This document shows positions 17,632 through 26,370 of a stretch of DNA of 64,000 nucleotides, piece after piece (the first letter of the stretch is position 1; every line of letters starts with the position of its first letter). A program made the translations under genes and the position numbers. The DNA comes from Leifsonia psychrotolerans (GTDB lineage: Bacteria > Actinomycetota > Actinomycetes > Actinomycetales > Microbacteriaceae): positions 1,860,001 through 1,924,000 of the forward strand of contig NZ_JACCFM010000001.1 of the NCBI RefSeq assembly GCF_013410665.1. The letters are read 5' to 3'. The notes under the pieces were generated by a model. That model was given only the letters and a program-made list of their open reading frames with translations. It had not been told where the DNA came from and ran no database searches.

Positions 17632-19134
17632 ATGAGCGTCGCAGCAGTCATAGGTGTCGATATCGGCACGTCAAGCAGCAAGGGCGTACTCGTCGACCTT
17701 GAGGGCACGGTCCGTGCACAAGCGACACGCGCGCATGACCCGTCGCGTCCCCGTCCCGGCTATGTCGAAATGGACGCCGCACTGTGGTGGAGCGAATTCG
17801 TCGCGATCTCTCGAGAGTTGGTCACAGCGGCGGCGGCCGACGGCATCGACATCGTCGCGGTCGGTGTCAGCGGCATGGGGCCGTGTGTTCTCATCGCGGA
17901 TGCCACCGGGACTCCGCTCCGTCCCGCGATCCTGTACGGCGTTGACAGCAGGTCGGTCTCGCAGATCGAGTCGCTGAGCCGCGACCTCGGCGGGGACGCG
18001 ATCATTCGGGAACGCACCGGATCCGCTCTGTCTACTCAGTCGGTCGGACCGAAACTCGCCTGGCTCGCCGAAAACGAGCCGCACCTCTTCACCGAAGCCC
18101 GCCACCTGTTCATGCCGAGCTCGTGGCTCGTCTGGAAGCTGACGGGTGAGTATCTACTCGATCATCATTCCGCGAGCCAGTGCACACCGCTCTATGACCC
18201 GGTCAGCCACGCTTGGAATGAGGACTGGGCCGCGTCGATCATCGGCGAGATTGAACTCCCGCGGCTCTGCTGGCCGGGAGACATCGCGGGTCAGATCAAC
18301 CGGAACGCGGCCACCGTGACCGGGTTGCCCTTGGGGATCCCCGTCATCGCCGGCACGATCGACGCCTGGACCGAAGCAGTCAGTGTGGGTGCCCAGAATG
18401 CCGGCGACCTGATGCTCATGTACGGGACCACGATGTTCCTCATCAATACGGTGCCCGAACCGTTGACCTCCGCCGGCCTGTGGGGCACCGTCGGCGCCTT
18501 CCCTCACACCTACAATCTTGCGGGCGGGATGGCCACGTCGGGCGCGATCACCGGATGGCTCAAGGAGCTCTTCAACGCCGCCGACTACCCCGAACTTCTG
18601 GCGCGTGCGGCCGCATCGGGGCCGGGAGCCCGCGGACTCCTCATGCTGCCGTATTTCGCGGGAGAGCGCACCCCGATCGACGATCCGCACGCCCGCGGCA
18701 TCATCGCGGGGCTGACCGTCGAACATACCGCAGGCGACCTTTACCGCGCGGCACTCGAAGCGACGGCGCTGGGCGTTCGACACAACATTGAGGCCATTCG
18801 CGCGGCCGGCGGCGTGATCGAACGGATCGTGGCCGTCGGCGGTGGCACACAGGGCTCGTTGTGGACCCAGATCGTCAGCGACGTCACCGGCCTGCCTCAG
18901 ATCATCCCAACCACGACCATCGGCGCGAGCTTCGGCGCCGCCTTCCTGGCCGCAAGCGCTGTCACCGCCGCGGACATCGACCTGTGGAATCCGCCGGCTG
19001 AGATTCGTCAGCCCGACGCGTCACTGGCGGCAGACTATGACGAGCTTTACGCGCTCTACCGCAGCCTCTATCCCGCCACCAGCCAGATATCGCATGCACT
19101 CGCCGCCCGCCAGGAGCGACTGAGCCGTCCGTGA
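17632..19134 (+). CDS. FGGY-family carbohydrate kinase, xylulokinase-like
   Basis: The 500-residue enzyme has the two actin-like domains of FGGY kinases: GVDIGTSSSKGVLVD near residue 8 (phosphate 1 loop), GTIDAWTEAV with the catalytic Asp near residue 243, and a C-terminal adenosine loop AVGGGTQGSLWTQI near 402. It phosphorylates a ketose or polyol with ATP. The adjoining isomerase gene would supply the ketose, so a pentulose or similar sugar is likely. Resemblance is closest to xylulokinases, but FGGY substrate calls by eye are unsafe. It is controlled by the adjacent LacI protein by inference. Confidence 0.85.
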   Translation: MSVAAVIGVDIGTSSSKGVLVDLEGTVRAQATRAHDPSRPRPGYVEMDAALWWSEFVAISRELVTAAAADGIDIVAVGVSGMGPCVLIADATGTPLRPAILYGVDSRSVSQIESLSRDLGGDAIIRERTGSALSTQSVGPKLAWLAENEPHLFTEARHLFMPSSWLVWKLTGEYLLDHHSASQCTPLYDPVSHAWNEDWAASIIGEIELPRLCWPGDIAGQINRNAATVTGLPLGIPVIAGTIDAWTEAVSVGAQNAGDLMLMYGTTMFLINTVPEPLTSAGLWGTVGAFPHTYNLAGGMATSGAITGWLKELFNAADYPELLARAAASGPGARGLLMLPYFAGERTPIDDPHARGIIAGLTVEHTAGDLYRAALEATALGVRHNIEAIRAAGGVIERIVAVGGGTQGSLWTQIVSDVTGLPQIIPTTTIGASFGAAFLAASAVTAADIDLWNPPAEIRQPDASLAADYDELYALYRSLYPATSQISHALAARQERLSRP

Positions 19135-19186
19135 ACTCACGGTAGTACCCGTATACCGCGTCACCCCCCAGAAAAGGACCCGTCGT

Positions 19187-20824
19187 ATGACCAGTTACAC
19201 CCTTCCCTCGCCCCGTGCTGTCGTGGCTGCACCCCCACGCACCGTATTCACTGTCTCGAGCGGCGACCTGCGCCCCAGCGCCAACGAGAAGTGCTGGCCC
19301 ACCCAGGTGAAGTTGGAAGCAGAATTCACGTCGGCCGTGAATGACCTCGGCTGGGAGGTTGTGCGCGGACATGCCCCCGACCCGGTCAAGGGTCACGGCT
19401 TCATCGACAGCCAGCGTCACGGCATCGAGGTGTTCAAAGACATCCCCCTGGATGTTCCCCTCGTCGTCGTCGAGGCGGTCTGGCAGTACAGCCATCACGT
19501 ACTGGCCGGCCTGCGCAGCCACCGCGGCCCGATCCTCATCGTCGCCAACTGGGCCGGTGACTTCCCGGGGCTCGTCGGACTGCTCAATCTGACCGGGAGC
19601 CTGACCAAGGCCGGGGTGAAATACTCGGCCCTGTGGAGCAAAGACTTCACCGATACCTGGGCACGCGACAACCTCAACACCTGGCTTCAGACCGGCACGA
19701 TCACGCACGACCAGAGTCACGTGCGCGACCTTCCCGCCCTCGACCCGGCCAGCCCCGAGGTTGAACTCGGCATCAGCCTGGCTCGTCAGCTGAAGGCCGA
19801 CAAGGCCATCATCGGCATCTTCGACGAGGGCTGCATGGGCATGTACAACGCCATCATCGACGACGAGCTCTTGAACCCCCTCGGCATCTACAAGGAGCGC
19901 CTGTCACAGAGCGCCCTCTACGCCGAGATGCTGCAGGTGAGCGACGCCGAGGCCCATGCGGTCAAGGCGTGGCTCGACGCGGCCGGCCTCACCTTCCACT
20001 TCGGCGTCGACGAGGCAACGGAACTCACCGAAGCGCAGGTGCACAGCCAGCTCAAGATGTATGTGGCCGCCGTCCGCATCTCCGACGACTACGGACTCGA
20101 CGCCGTCGGCATCCAGTACCAGCAGGGTCTCAAGGACCTCGTTCCGGCGAGCGACCTGGTCGAGGGCTTGCTCAACAACGTCGAACGCCCGCCGGTTTTC
20201 TCCCGCGATGGATCGCGCGAGCTCTACGCCGGGGTTGCACTGCCGCATTTCAACGAGGTCGACGAGGGGGTCGCAGTTGACGCACTCATCACGAACCGCG
20301 TGTGGACTGCGATGGGTCTCGACCCGGCCAACACACTGCATGACATTCGCTGGGGTGAAGAATACGACGGCGAATTCGTCTGGGTGTTTGAGATCTCCGG
20401 TTCGGTGCCGGCCTCCCACAACGGCGGCTACGACAAGAGTTACAGCATGCGTCAGCCACCCATGTTCTTCCCGAAGGGCGGCGGAACCCTCAGTGGCGTC
20501 TCCAAGCCGGGCGAGATCGTGTGGTCGCGTGTGTTCATCATGGACGGCGTGCTGCACGTCGACCTCGGCCGCGGCCACGTCGCAGACCTCCCCGCCGAAG
20601 AGACGCAGCGCCGCCTCGACGCGACAGACCCGCAATGGCCCATCATGCACGCGGTTCTTGACGGCGTGTCCCGCGATCAACTGATGGCCCGCCACAAGGC
20701 GAACCACGCCCAGGTCGTCTACGCCCCCGATGCACAGACCGCAGACAAGGCCCTTCTTGCCAAGGCTGCGCTCTTCGCCGAACTCGGCGTCATCGTGCAC
20801 CTCTGCGGAGACGTCGCGATCTGA
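19187..20824 (+). CDS. L-fucose/L-arabinose isomerase-like protein
   Basis: The 545-residue protein resembles the L-fucose isomerase fold family. Conserved blocks include DEGCMGMYNAIIDDELL, YKERLSQSALYAEM and DAVGIQYQQGLKD, where the acidic residues would bind the metal. Such enzymes interconvert aldoses and ketoses with Mn2+. It starts 52 bases after the kinase with AAAAGGA before the ATG, so it is in the same operon, and it ends at a strong terminator. Together with the kinase it gives aldose to ketose to ketose phosphate. The sugar may be D-arabinose, L-fucose or another; no transporter is adjacent. Confidence 0.74.
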   Translation: MTSYTLPSPRAVVAAPPRTVFTVSSGDLRPSANEKCWPTQVKLEAEFTSAVNDLGWEVVRGHAPDPVKGHGFIDSQRHGIEVFKDIPLDVPLVVVEAVWQYSHHVLAGLRSHRGPILIVANWAGDFPGLVGLLNLTGSLTKAGVKYSALWSKDFTDTWARDNLNTWLQTGTITHDQSHVRDLPALDPASPEVELGISLARQLKADKAIIGIFDEGCMGMYNAIIDDELLNPLGIYKERLSQSALYAEMLQVSDAEAHAVKAWLDAAGLTFHFGVDEATELTEAQVHSQLKMYVAAVRISDDYGLDAVGIQYQQGLKDLVPASDLVEGLLNNVERPPVFSRDGSRELYAGVALPHFNEVDEGVAVDALITNRVWTAMGLDPANTLHDIRWGEEYDGEFVWVFEISGSVPASHNGGYDKSYSMRQPPMFFPKGGGTLSGVSKPGEIVWSRVFIMDGVLHVDLGRGHVADLPAEETQRRLDATDPQWPIMHAVLDGVSRDQLMARHKANHAQVVYAPDAQTADKALLAKAALFAELGVIVHLCGDVAI

Positions 20825-20843
20825 TCCACACTCGCGAGCAGAG

Positions 20844-20876
20844 GAAACGCCCGTCCCCGATCGGGACGGGCGTTTC
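20844..20876. terminator. Strong terminator after sugar operon
   Basis: GAAACGCCCGTCCC (20844-20857) pairs perfectly with GGGACGGGCGTTTC (20863-20876) across a five-base loop. It lies between convergent genes and can serve both. Confidence 0.85.
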
Positions 20877-20890
20877 GTTGTGCCTTGGAG

Positions 20891-22369
20891 CTATCCGCCG
20901 ATCCATCCTTCGATCGGTCCGCGCACGAAGAAGACCAGGAAGCCTGCAGCGACGACCCAGAGCAGCGGGCTGATCCCCGAGGCCTTGCCGGAGAGCGAAC
21001 GCACGAGCACATAGCTGACGAAGCCCGCACCGATGCCGTTGGCGATCGAGTAGGTGAGCGGCATGATCACGATGGTGAGGAACACCGGCAGCACGATCGA
21101 AAACTCGCTGAAATCGATGAAGCGGATCTGCGACACCATGAGCGCTCCTACGATAACCAGGGCCGCACCGGCGACCTCCAGCGGCACGATCTGAGTCAAC
21201 GGCGTGAAGAACATCGCCCCGAGGAACAGCACACCCGTGATGATGTTGGCGAAACCGGTGCGCGCCCCGTCGCCGATTCCGGCGGCCGACTCCACAAAGA
21301 CAGTGTTGGACGACGCTGAGGCTGCCCCACCGGCCACAGCCCCCACACCCTCGACGATCAGAGCGGACTTCAGTCGCGGGAAGTTGCCGTTTTTGTCGGC
21401 CAAACCCGACTCGTTGGCGAGTCCGGTCATGGTGCCCATGGCATCGAAGAAGTTGGTGAAGACGAGAGTGAAGACAAGCATGACCGCTGCGAGCACGCCG
21501 ATCCGTTCGAACGCACCGAAGCTCACTTGTCCGACCAGGCTGAGGTCAGGCAGCGACACGATCTGGTTGGGCAGCACGGGAGCGTTGAGGTTCCAGCCGT
21601 CGGGGTTCGTACCCAGCGACGGCCCCACCGTGAAGATGGCTTCGAGGATGACGGCGACGATCGTGGTCGTCACGATTCCGATCAGCAATGCGGCCTTGAC
21701 CTTGCGTGCCATCAGCACGCCGATGATGATGAGGCCGAGAACAAACGTGGCGGTGGGCAAGCTGACAACCGAACCGTTGTCGCCAAGCTGAACCGGCGGC
21801 GAGTTGGCACCGGTGGCACGCACGAAGCCGGAGTCGACCAGGCCGATGAACGCGATGAACATTCCGATGCCCACGGTAATCGCGATCTTGAGTTGCTGCG
21901 GAACAGCGGTGAAGATCATCGCACGGAGGCCGGTCGAGGCTAGCAACACGATGATGAGGCCGTTGATCACGACGAGGCCCATTGCCTCGGGCCAGGTCAC
22001 CTGGTGCACGACGCTCACGGCGAGGAATGAGTTGATGCCGAGGCCGGCCGCGAAGCCAAACGGCAGGCGAGCAATGGCACCGAACAGGATCGTCATCACA
22101 CCGGCTGTGAGCGCCGTGACCGCGGCGACCTGCGCATTCGGTAGCCAGTTGCCGACCACGTCGACCGCAGCCTGGTCGGCGCTGAAGCCCCCCAGGATGA
22201 GTGGGTTGAGAATGACGATGTATGCCATCGTGACAAAAGTCACCAGACCACCGCGGAATTCCCGCCCCCAGGTCGAACCGCGAGTGCTGATCTCAAAGTA
22301 GGTGTCGAATCGGGCCTTCAGACCCGAGTTCGATGAGGATGCGGGCGTGGGGGTCTGTGTGCTGGAAAT
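20891..22369 (-). CDS. NCS2 purine permease, AzgA-like, probable ATT start
   Basis: The protein (about 492 residues) is an AzgA-type hypoxanthine/guanine/adenine permease with about 12 to 14 membrane helices. It has the conserved N-terminal FDTYFEISTRGSTWGREFRGG before the first helix, and GLGINSFLA and the GDGARTGFANI-type loops later. The frame contains no ATG, GTG or TTG between an implausible far upstream codon and the conserved start region. An ATT at 22367-22369 has AGGAG six bases ahead and would give MSSTQTPTP, a normal N-terminus for this family. The ATT start is therefore preferred. It is divergent from a uracil permease. Confidence 0.84.
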   Translation of the reverse strand: MSSTQTPTPASSSNSGLKARFDTYFEISTRGSTWGREFRGGLVTFVTMAYIVILNPLILGGFSADQAAVDVVGNWLPNAQVAAVTALTAGVMTILFGAIARLPFGFAAGLGINSFLAVSVVHQVTWPEAMGLVVINGLIIVLLASTGLRAMIFTAVPQQLKIAITVGIGMFIAFIGLVDSGFVRATGANSPPVQLGDNGSVVSLPTATFVLGLIIIGVLMARKVKAALLIGIVTTTIVAVILEAIFTVGPSLGTNPDGWNLNAPVLPNQIVSLPDLSLVGQVSFGAFERIGVLAAVMLVFTLVFTNFFDAMGTMTGLANESGLADKNGNFPRLKSALIVEGVGAVAGGAASASSNTVFVESAAGIGDGARTGFANIITGVLFLGAMFFTPLTQIVPLEVAGAALVIVGALMVSQIRFIDFSEFSIVLPVFLTIVIMPLTYSIANGIGAGFVSYVLVRSLSGKASGISPLLWVVAAGFLVFFVRGPIEGWIGG

Positions 22370-22421
22370 GATTTTCTCCTGAAGCCAGAACAGCGGATTC
22401 TCAAGGAATAAGTATAAATGC

Positions 22422-22450
22422 TTGACTTGCACTCGAGCGACAGGTAAAAG
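22422..22450 (+). promoter_or_regulatory. Promoter for uracil permease
   Basis: TTGACT (22422-22427) and TAAAAG (22445-22450) are separated by 17 bases, upstream of the permease ATG at 22520. On the other strand TATACT upstream of the AzgA-like gene may be its -10 box. No riboswitch fold is evident in the short leaders. Confidence 0.5.
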
Positions 22451-22519
22451 CGCCGGTCCAGGGCCCGGTCTTTTTACAACTACCATCGGCAAGGATCATT
22501 TTCACAGGAACGAGGAACG

Positions 22520-23797
22520 ATGGCGCTGCCCTGGACATTGCACGGTGACGGAAAAACGGTGGGAGCACACGACGTCGTCGGGCCCCAGCAGCGGCTGACG
22601 TGGCCGCGGACGATCGTCATCGGTGCCCAGCACGTCGTGGCGATGTTCGGAGCGACATTCCTCGTTCCGATCCTCACCGACTTCCCGCCGAGCACCACGC
22701 TGCTCTTCTCGGGTATCGGCACGCTTCTCTTCCTGCTGATCACCAAGAATAGGCTTCCGAGCTACCTGGGCTCATCGTTCGCGTTCATCGCGCCGATCAC
22801 CGCGGCCACCGCCTCGGCCGGAATGGGAAGCGCGCTCTTCGGCATCGTCGTCGTGGGCGCCATGCTGGCCGTCGTCGGCGTGATCGTGCAGCTGACCGGA
22901 ACCGGCTGGATCAACGCGCTCATGCCGCCGGTCGTCTCCGGTGCCATCGTCGCGCTGATCGGCTTCAACCTGGCCCCGGCCGCAAAAAGCAACTTTGACA
23001 AGGCGCCGCTGACCGCGCTCATCACTTTGCTCGCCGTGATCCTCTGCTCGGTCCTCTTCCGCGGGCTCCTCGGCCGACTCTCCATCTTCGTCGGCGTCGT
23101 CGTCGGCTATGGTGCGGCCGTCCTGCTCGGTGAGGTCAACTTCAGCGCGATTGCGGATGCGGCCTGGATCGGACTGCCCGAATTCAACTCACCGGCTAAC
23201 GTGTTCGAGAACCCCGCCGCAGTGCTCGGCGTGCTACCCGCCTTCCTGCCCGTCGTACTCGTGCTGATCGCCGAGAACGTCGGCCACATCAAGGGCGTCG
23301 CCCAGATGACCGACCCGAGTGTCAACGCGGTCACCGGCCGTGCACTCATGGCAGACGGTCTGGCCACCATGCTGGCCGGCCTCGGCGGCGGTTCGGCCAC
23401 CACGACCTATGGCGAGAACATCGGGGTGATGGCCGCGACGCGCATCTACTCGACGGCCGCCTACTGGGTCGCGGGATTCGTTGCCGTGGCTCTGGGCCTC
23501 TCCCCCAAAATCGGCGCCGTGATCAACACGATTCCGAACGGCGTACTCGGTGGCGTGACCACCGCGTTGTACGGCCTCATCGGCATCATCGGCGTGAAGA
23601 TCTGGCTCGACAACAAGGTCGACTTCGCACGCCCCGTGAATCAGTTCACCGCAGCGACCGCGCTGATCATCGGCGTCGCCGATTTCACGGTCAACGCGGG
23701 AACGCTCAGCTTCAACGGCATCGCACTCGGCACAATCGCCGCGATCGTGATCTATCACCTGATGAGCTGGATCGGTCGCGCGCGTCAGACGCTCTAG
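22520..23797 (+). CDS. Uracil/xanthine permease, NCS2 family
   Basis: The 425-residue membrane protein is of the UraA/RutG type. It has AQHVVAMFGAT in helix 1 (the QH motif), the VLIAENVGHIKG segment with the substrate-binding Glu, and GGGSATTTYGENIGVMA, a hallmark of uracil permeases. It imports uracil, probably with protons. It is transcribed divergently from the purine permease and followed by a terminator hairpin. AGGA lies before the ATG. Substrate assignment to uracil is more likely than xanthine from the TTYGEN motif. Confidence 0.9.
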   Translation: MALPWTLHGDGKTVGAHDVVGPQQRLTWPRTIVIGAQHVVAMFGATFLVPILTDFPPSTTLLFSGIGTLLFLLITKNRLPSYLGSSFAFIAPITAATASAGMGSALFGIVVVGAMLAVVGVIVQLTGTGWINALMPPVVSGAIVALIGFNLAPAAKSNFDKAPLTALITLLAVILCSVLFRGLLGRLSIFVGVVVGYGAAVLLGEVNFSAIADAAWIGLPEFNSPANVFENPAAVLGVLPAFLPVVLVLIAENVGHIKGVAQMTDPSVNAVTGRALMADGLATMLAGLGGGSATTTYGENIGVMAATRIYSTAAYWVAGFVAVALGLSPKIGAVINTIPNGVLGGVTTALYGLIGIIGVKIWLDNKVDFARPVNQFTAATALIIGVADFTVNAGTLSFNGIALGTIAAIVIYHLMSWIGRARQTL

Positions 23798-23814
23798 CGA
23801 AACCGTCACGACAC

Positions 23815-23848
23815 GGATGCCGGGTGTGCTCTGCACCACCCGGCATCC
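23815..23848. terminator. Terminator between convergent permease and membrane gene
   Basis: GGATGCCGGGTG (23815-23826) pairs perfectly with CACCCGGCATCC (23837-23848) over a ten-base loop, just after the uracil permease stop and just beyond the convergent small membrane protein gene. Confidence 0.72.
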
Positions 23849-23860
23849 TGCGGTTCCCGC

Positions 23861-24193
23861 CTATTTGTGCAGAAAAGGCACAATCAGATAGACGCCATAG
23901 AGCACGGCTCCCGCACACACCACAAAGCAGCTGTAGGCGCCCACAAGAGCGAACTGCTTCTGTCGGTCCGTCAACGGGTTCGCCGCAGCGGCCTTACGCG
24001 CACGCTTGGCCTCTTTCGCCGCACGAGCAGGCGTGAGCACCGTGATCGCACCGGTGAACTCGGCCGGGTCGACGGAGGGGATGCGTCCCGCAGTCGTCAG
24101 CAGACGGATGCCGAGCGAGAACAGGCTCACGGTCACGCTGGCGGCAACGATCGTCACGACCGCAACCGTGAGAAATGCCATCACTTCGATCAC
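23861..24193 (-). CDS. Small membrane protein coupled to PiT transporter
   Basis: The 110-residue protein has one N-terminal hydrophobic helix (about 5-33), a basic Ala/Lys/Arg-rich cytosolic stretch (PARAAKEAKRARKAAA, about 55-70) and a second helix near the end (82-107). Its ATG overlaps the stop of the phosphate transporter gene by four bases, so the two are made together. A helper or accessory role for PiT is an inference from coupling only. No known motif is visible. Confidence 0.68.
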   Translation of the reverse strand: MIEVMAFLTVAVVTIVAASVTVSLFSLGIRLLTTAGRIPSVDPAEFTGAITVLTPARAAKEAKRARKAAAANPLTDRQKQFALVGAYSCFVVCAGAVLYGVYLIVPFLHK

Positions 24194-25389
24194 TGCGCGA
24201 CCTCTTTCCGATCACGCCGATTGGGCTTACGCGGTGTCTTACGAATCTTGACCACTCGACCGGCGTCGTCAATGTCATTCACATTCACGGCGTTGTCGTG
24301 CGAGACATTCTGACGGCGCGACCACCAGAAGATTCCACCGATCACGATGGCGCCGATCACCGTGTCGAGGATGATGCCGATGGGGCCGAGCAGCGCGAGT
24401 CCGGCAGCGAACGCTCCCATGATCGCCGAGGCGGGAAGCGTGAGCACCCAGCCGAGGGCGATCTTGCCGGCCATGCCCCAGCGCACGGTTGATCCGCGAC
24501 GGCCCAGACCGGAACCGATCACAGATCCGGACGCAACCTGAGTTGTGGACAGCGCGAAACCCAGGTGGCTGGAGGCAAGAATGGCAGCGGCTGTGCTCGT
24601 CTCCGCTGCGAAGCCCTGGGCCGGTTTGACCTCCGTCAGTCCGCTGCCCATGGTGCGGATGATGCGCCATCCGCCCGAATAGGTGCCGATCGCGATCGCG
24701 AGTGCACAGGCCGCGATGACCCAGAACTCCGGGCCGCTGCCGACGGCTTGGAAGCCACCGGCGATGAGTGTGAGGGTAATCACGCCCATGGTCTTCTGCG
24801 CGTCGTTGGTTCCGTGGGCGAGCGCGACAAGCGACGACGAGAAGATCTGACCGTAGCGGAACCCACCGCGACCGTCTGGCTTGCCGAGCTGGCGGCGTGT
24901 GATCGCATAGGCGAGCTTGGTAGCTGCAAACGCGGCGAGCCCGGCGATTGCCGGGGCGATGATCGCGGGCAGGATCACCTTCGAGAGCACGACTCCGTAG
25001 TCGACGGAACCGAAACCGGCCCCGATGATTGCAGCACCGATCAGGCCACCGAACAGAGCGTGGCTGGAACTCGAGGGAAGACCGCGCAGCCAGGTGATCA
25101 GGTTCCACACGATGGCCCCGATCAGGCCCGCGAAGATCATCTCCGGGGTGATGTTGATTCCGCCTTGACCCTCCTTGATCAATCCGCCCGAGACGGTCCT
25201 GGCCACTTCAGTGGACAAAAACGCACCGACCAGGTTGAGGATTGCGGCCACAGTCACGGCTACCTTGGGCCGCATGGCCCCCGTGGCGATGGGGGTGGCC
25301 ATCGCATTTGCGGTGTCATGGAATCCGTTGGTGAAGTCGAAAACAAGTGCCAGTACAATGACCAGCACGACGATGAGGGAGAGTTCCAC
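24190..25389 (-). CDS. PiT-family inorganic phosphate transporter
   Basis: The 399-residue membrane protein has the duplicated PiT signature. The first copy is FDFTNGFHDTANAMATPIATGAM near residue 18; the second is in ALAHGTNDAQKTMGVI. These GxNDxx-type repeats form the phosphate pathway. It carries phosphate as metal-phosphate with protons. Low-affinity constitutive uptake is the usual role. The GTG at 25389 is the first codon of a typical N-terminus; no clear ribosome site. The downstream small membrane gene overlaps it. Confidence 0.92.
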   Translation of the reverse strand: MELSLIVVLVIVLALVFDFTNGFHDTANAMATPIATGAMRPKVAVTVAAILNLVGAFLSTEVARTVSGGLIKEGQGGINITPEMIFAGLIGAIVWNLITWLRGLPSSSSHALFGGLIGAAIIGAGFGSVDYGVVLSKVILPAIIAPAIAGLAAFAATKLAYAITRRQLGKPDGRGGFRYGQIFSSSLVALAHGTNDAQKTMGVITLTLIAGGFQAVGSGPEFWVIAACALAIAIGTYSGGWRIIRTMGSGLTEVKPAQGFAAETSTAAAILASSHLGFALSTTQVASGSVIGSGLGRRGSTVRWGMAGKIALGWVLTLPASAIMGAFAAGLALLGPIGIILDTVIGAIVIGGIFWWSRRQNVSHDNAVNVNDIDDAGRVVKIRKTPRKPNRRDRKEVAQ

Positions 25390-25406
25390 CGGCGTCTTTC
25401 TCTGCG

Positions 25407-25988
25407 TTAGGAACCGCTGGAATCGGCTGAAATAGCCGCGGATTCAGACGTTGAACGGGACCCGGAAATCGGACCCGTACGATCCTGACACTCACGAGCA
25501 AGCTGGTCAACTTGAACGGTGTGTCTTCGGACAGTTGCCAGGTCCGCCCCAAAGGTAAAGGTGGCAACTATGGCTTTTCCTGCGAGCACTCCCGGCAGCC
25601 AGTACCGTGCGTCGTCCCACATTTCATCAAGCGGCAGCGCCTCGAGGTCGAACCATTCCGGGTTCAACTCGTCTGATTCGCGTGGCGTGCCCGACCAGGC
25701 TGTGCACACGAAAACGCTGGATTCCTGACTCCACGCCTCGCGGTGGGGAAAAAGGTAGGTCAGGAGACCGCGCGGCTGAAGATCGGACTCCGCGACCACG
25801 AGGCCCGACTCCTCGGCAGTCTCACGCACCGCGGCGGCCAGTGCACTCTCGCCCGGTTCGAGCTTTCCCCCGAGGCCGACGAAGTTTCCCTCGCCCAGCC
25901 CCTTCTTCTTGCGCCCGAGAAGCACCTGGCTGCGACCGTCGCCGGTGTCTCGAATGAGATAACTCACGCAGACTTGAGGCAACGGCAT
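25407..25988 (-). CDS. Nudix hydrolase, MutT/MTH1-like
   Basis: The 193-residue protein has a full Nudix box, GKLEPGESALAAAVRETAEE followed by SGL (about residues 41-63), matching G-x5-E-x7-R-E-x2-E-E-x-G. The surrounding GEGNFVGLGGK and EWFDLEALPLDEMWDDA resemble eukaryotic MTH1-type 8-oxo-dGTP diphosphatases. It probably cleans oxidised nucleotides in the cytoplasm. The last 25 or so residues are Ser-rich and poorly ordered. A TACCCT box six bases before the ATG suggests a leaderless mRNA. Confidence 0.86.
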   Translation of the reverse strand: MPLPQVCVSYLIRDTGDGRSQVLLGRKKKGLGEGNFVGLGGKLEPGESALAAAVRETAEESGLVVAESDLQPRGLLTYLFPHREAWSQESSVFVCTAWSGTPRESDELNPEWFDLEALPLDEMWDDARYWLPGVLAGKAIVATFTFGADLATVRRHTVQVDQLARECQDRTGPISGSRSTSESAAISADSSGS

Positions 25989-26085
25989 ATCTCAAGGGTA
26001 GCTTCAGCAGCCACGTCAAGCTGGGAAATGCTGACAAGGCTGCGGAGGCGACCCTCGCTTGGGCCCGGGCGTCGGACTCCTCGGT

Positions 26086-26091
26086 TAGGCT
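26086..26091 (+). promoter_or_regulatory. -10 box of leaderless promoter for mycoredoxin
   Basis: TAGGCT lies six bases before the ATG at 26098. The divergent Nudix gene has its own box (TACCCT, complement at 25995-26000) at the same distance from its ATG. Confidence 0.62.
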
Positions 26092-26097
26092 CGTCGT

Positions 26098-26352
26098 ATG
26101 GATTATGTGCCTGAATCAGGAACGATCACGATGTTCACCACGACGTGGTGCGGCTACTGCACACGGTTGAAGACACAGCTTGATCGCGTCGGCATCGGCT
26201 ACACCGAGGTCAATATTGAAGAGGTCGCCGGAACAGCCGATCTGGTGATGAGCCTCAACGGCGGCAACCAGACGGTTCCGACAATCCTCTTCCCCGACGG
26301 CTCGAGCGCGACGAATCCCTCGTTGGCCCAGGTGCAGGCCAAGCTCGCCTAG
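26098..26352 (+). CDS. mrx1: Mycoredoxin (glutaredoxin-like, CGYC)
   Basis: The 84-residue single-domain thioredoxin-fold protein carries the active site TTWCGYC (cysteines at 18 and 21) and the cis-proline loop QTVPTILF. CGYC with this length is typical of actinobacterial mycoredoxin-1, which reduces mycothiol mixed disulfides. It divides its upstream region with the Nudix hydrolase, another oxidative-damage function. A NrdH-type redoxin is the alternative. Confidence 0.86.
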   Translation: MDYVPESGTITMFTTTWCGYCTRLKTQLDRVGIGYTEVNIEEVAGTADLVMSLNGGNQTVPTILFPDGSSATNPSLAQVQAKLA

Positions 26353-26370
26353 CCCGTTTCGTCGGTCTGG

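Noticed and set aside
22370..22519. Purine riboswitch between the two permeases
   Set aside because: The leaders are too short and I see no conserved aptamer core.
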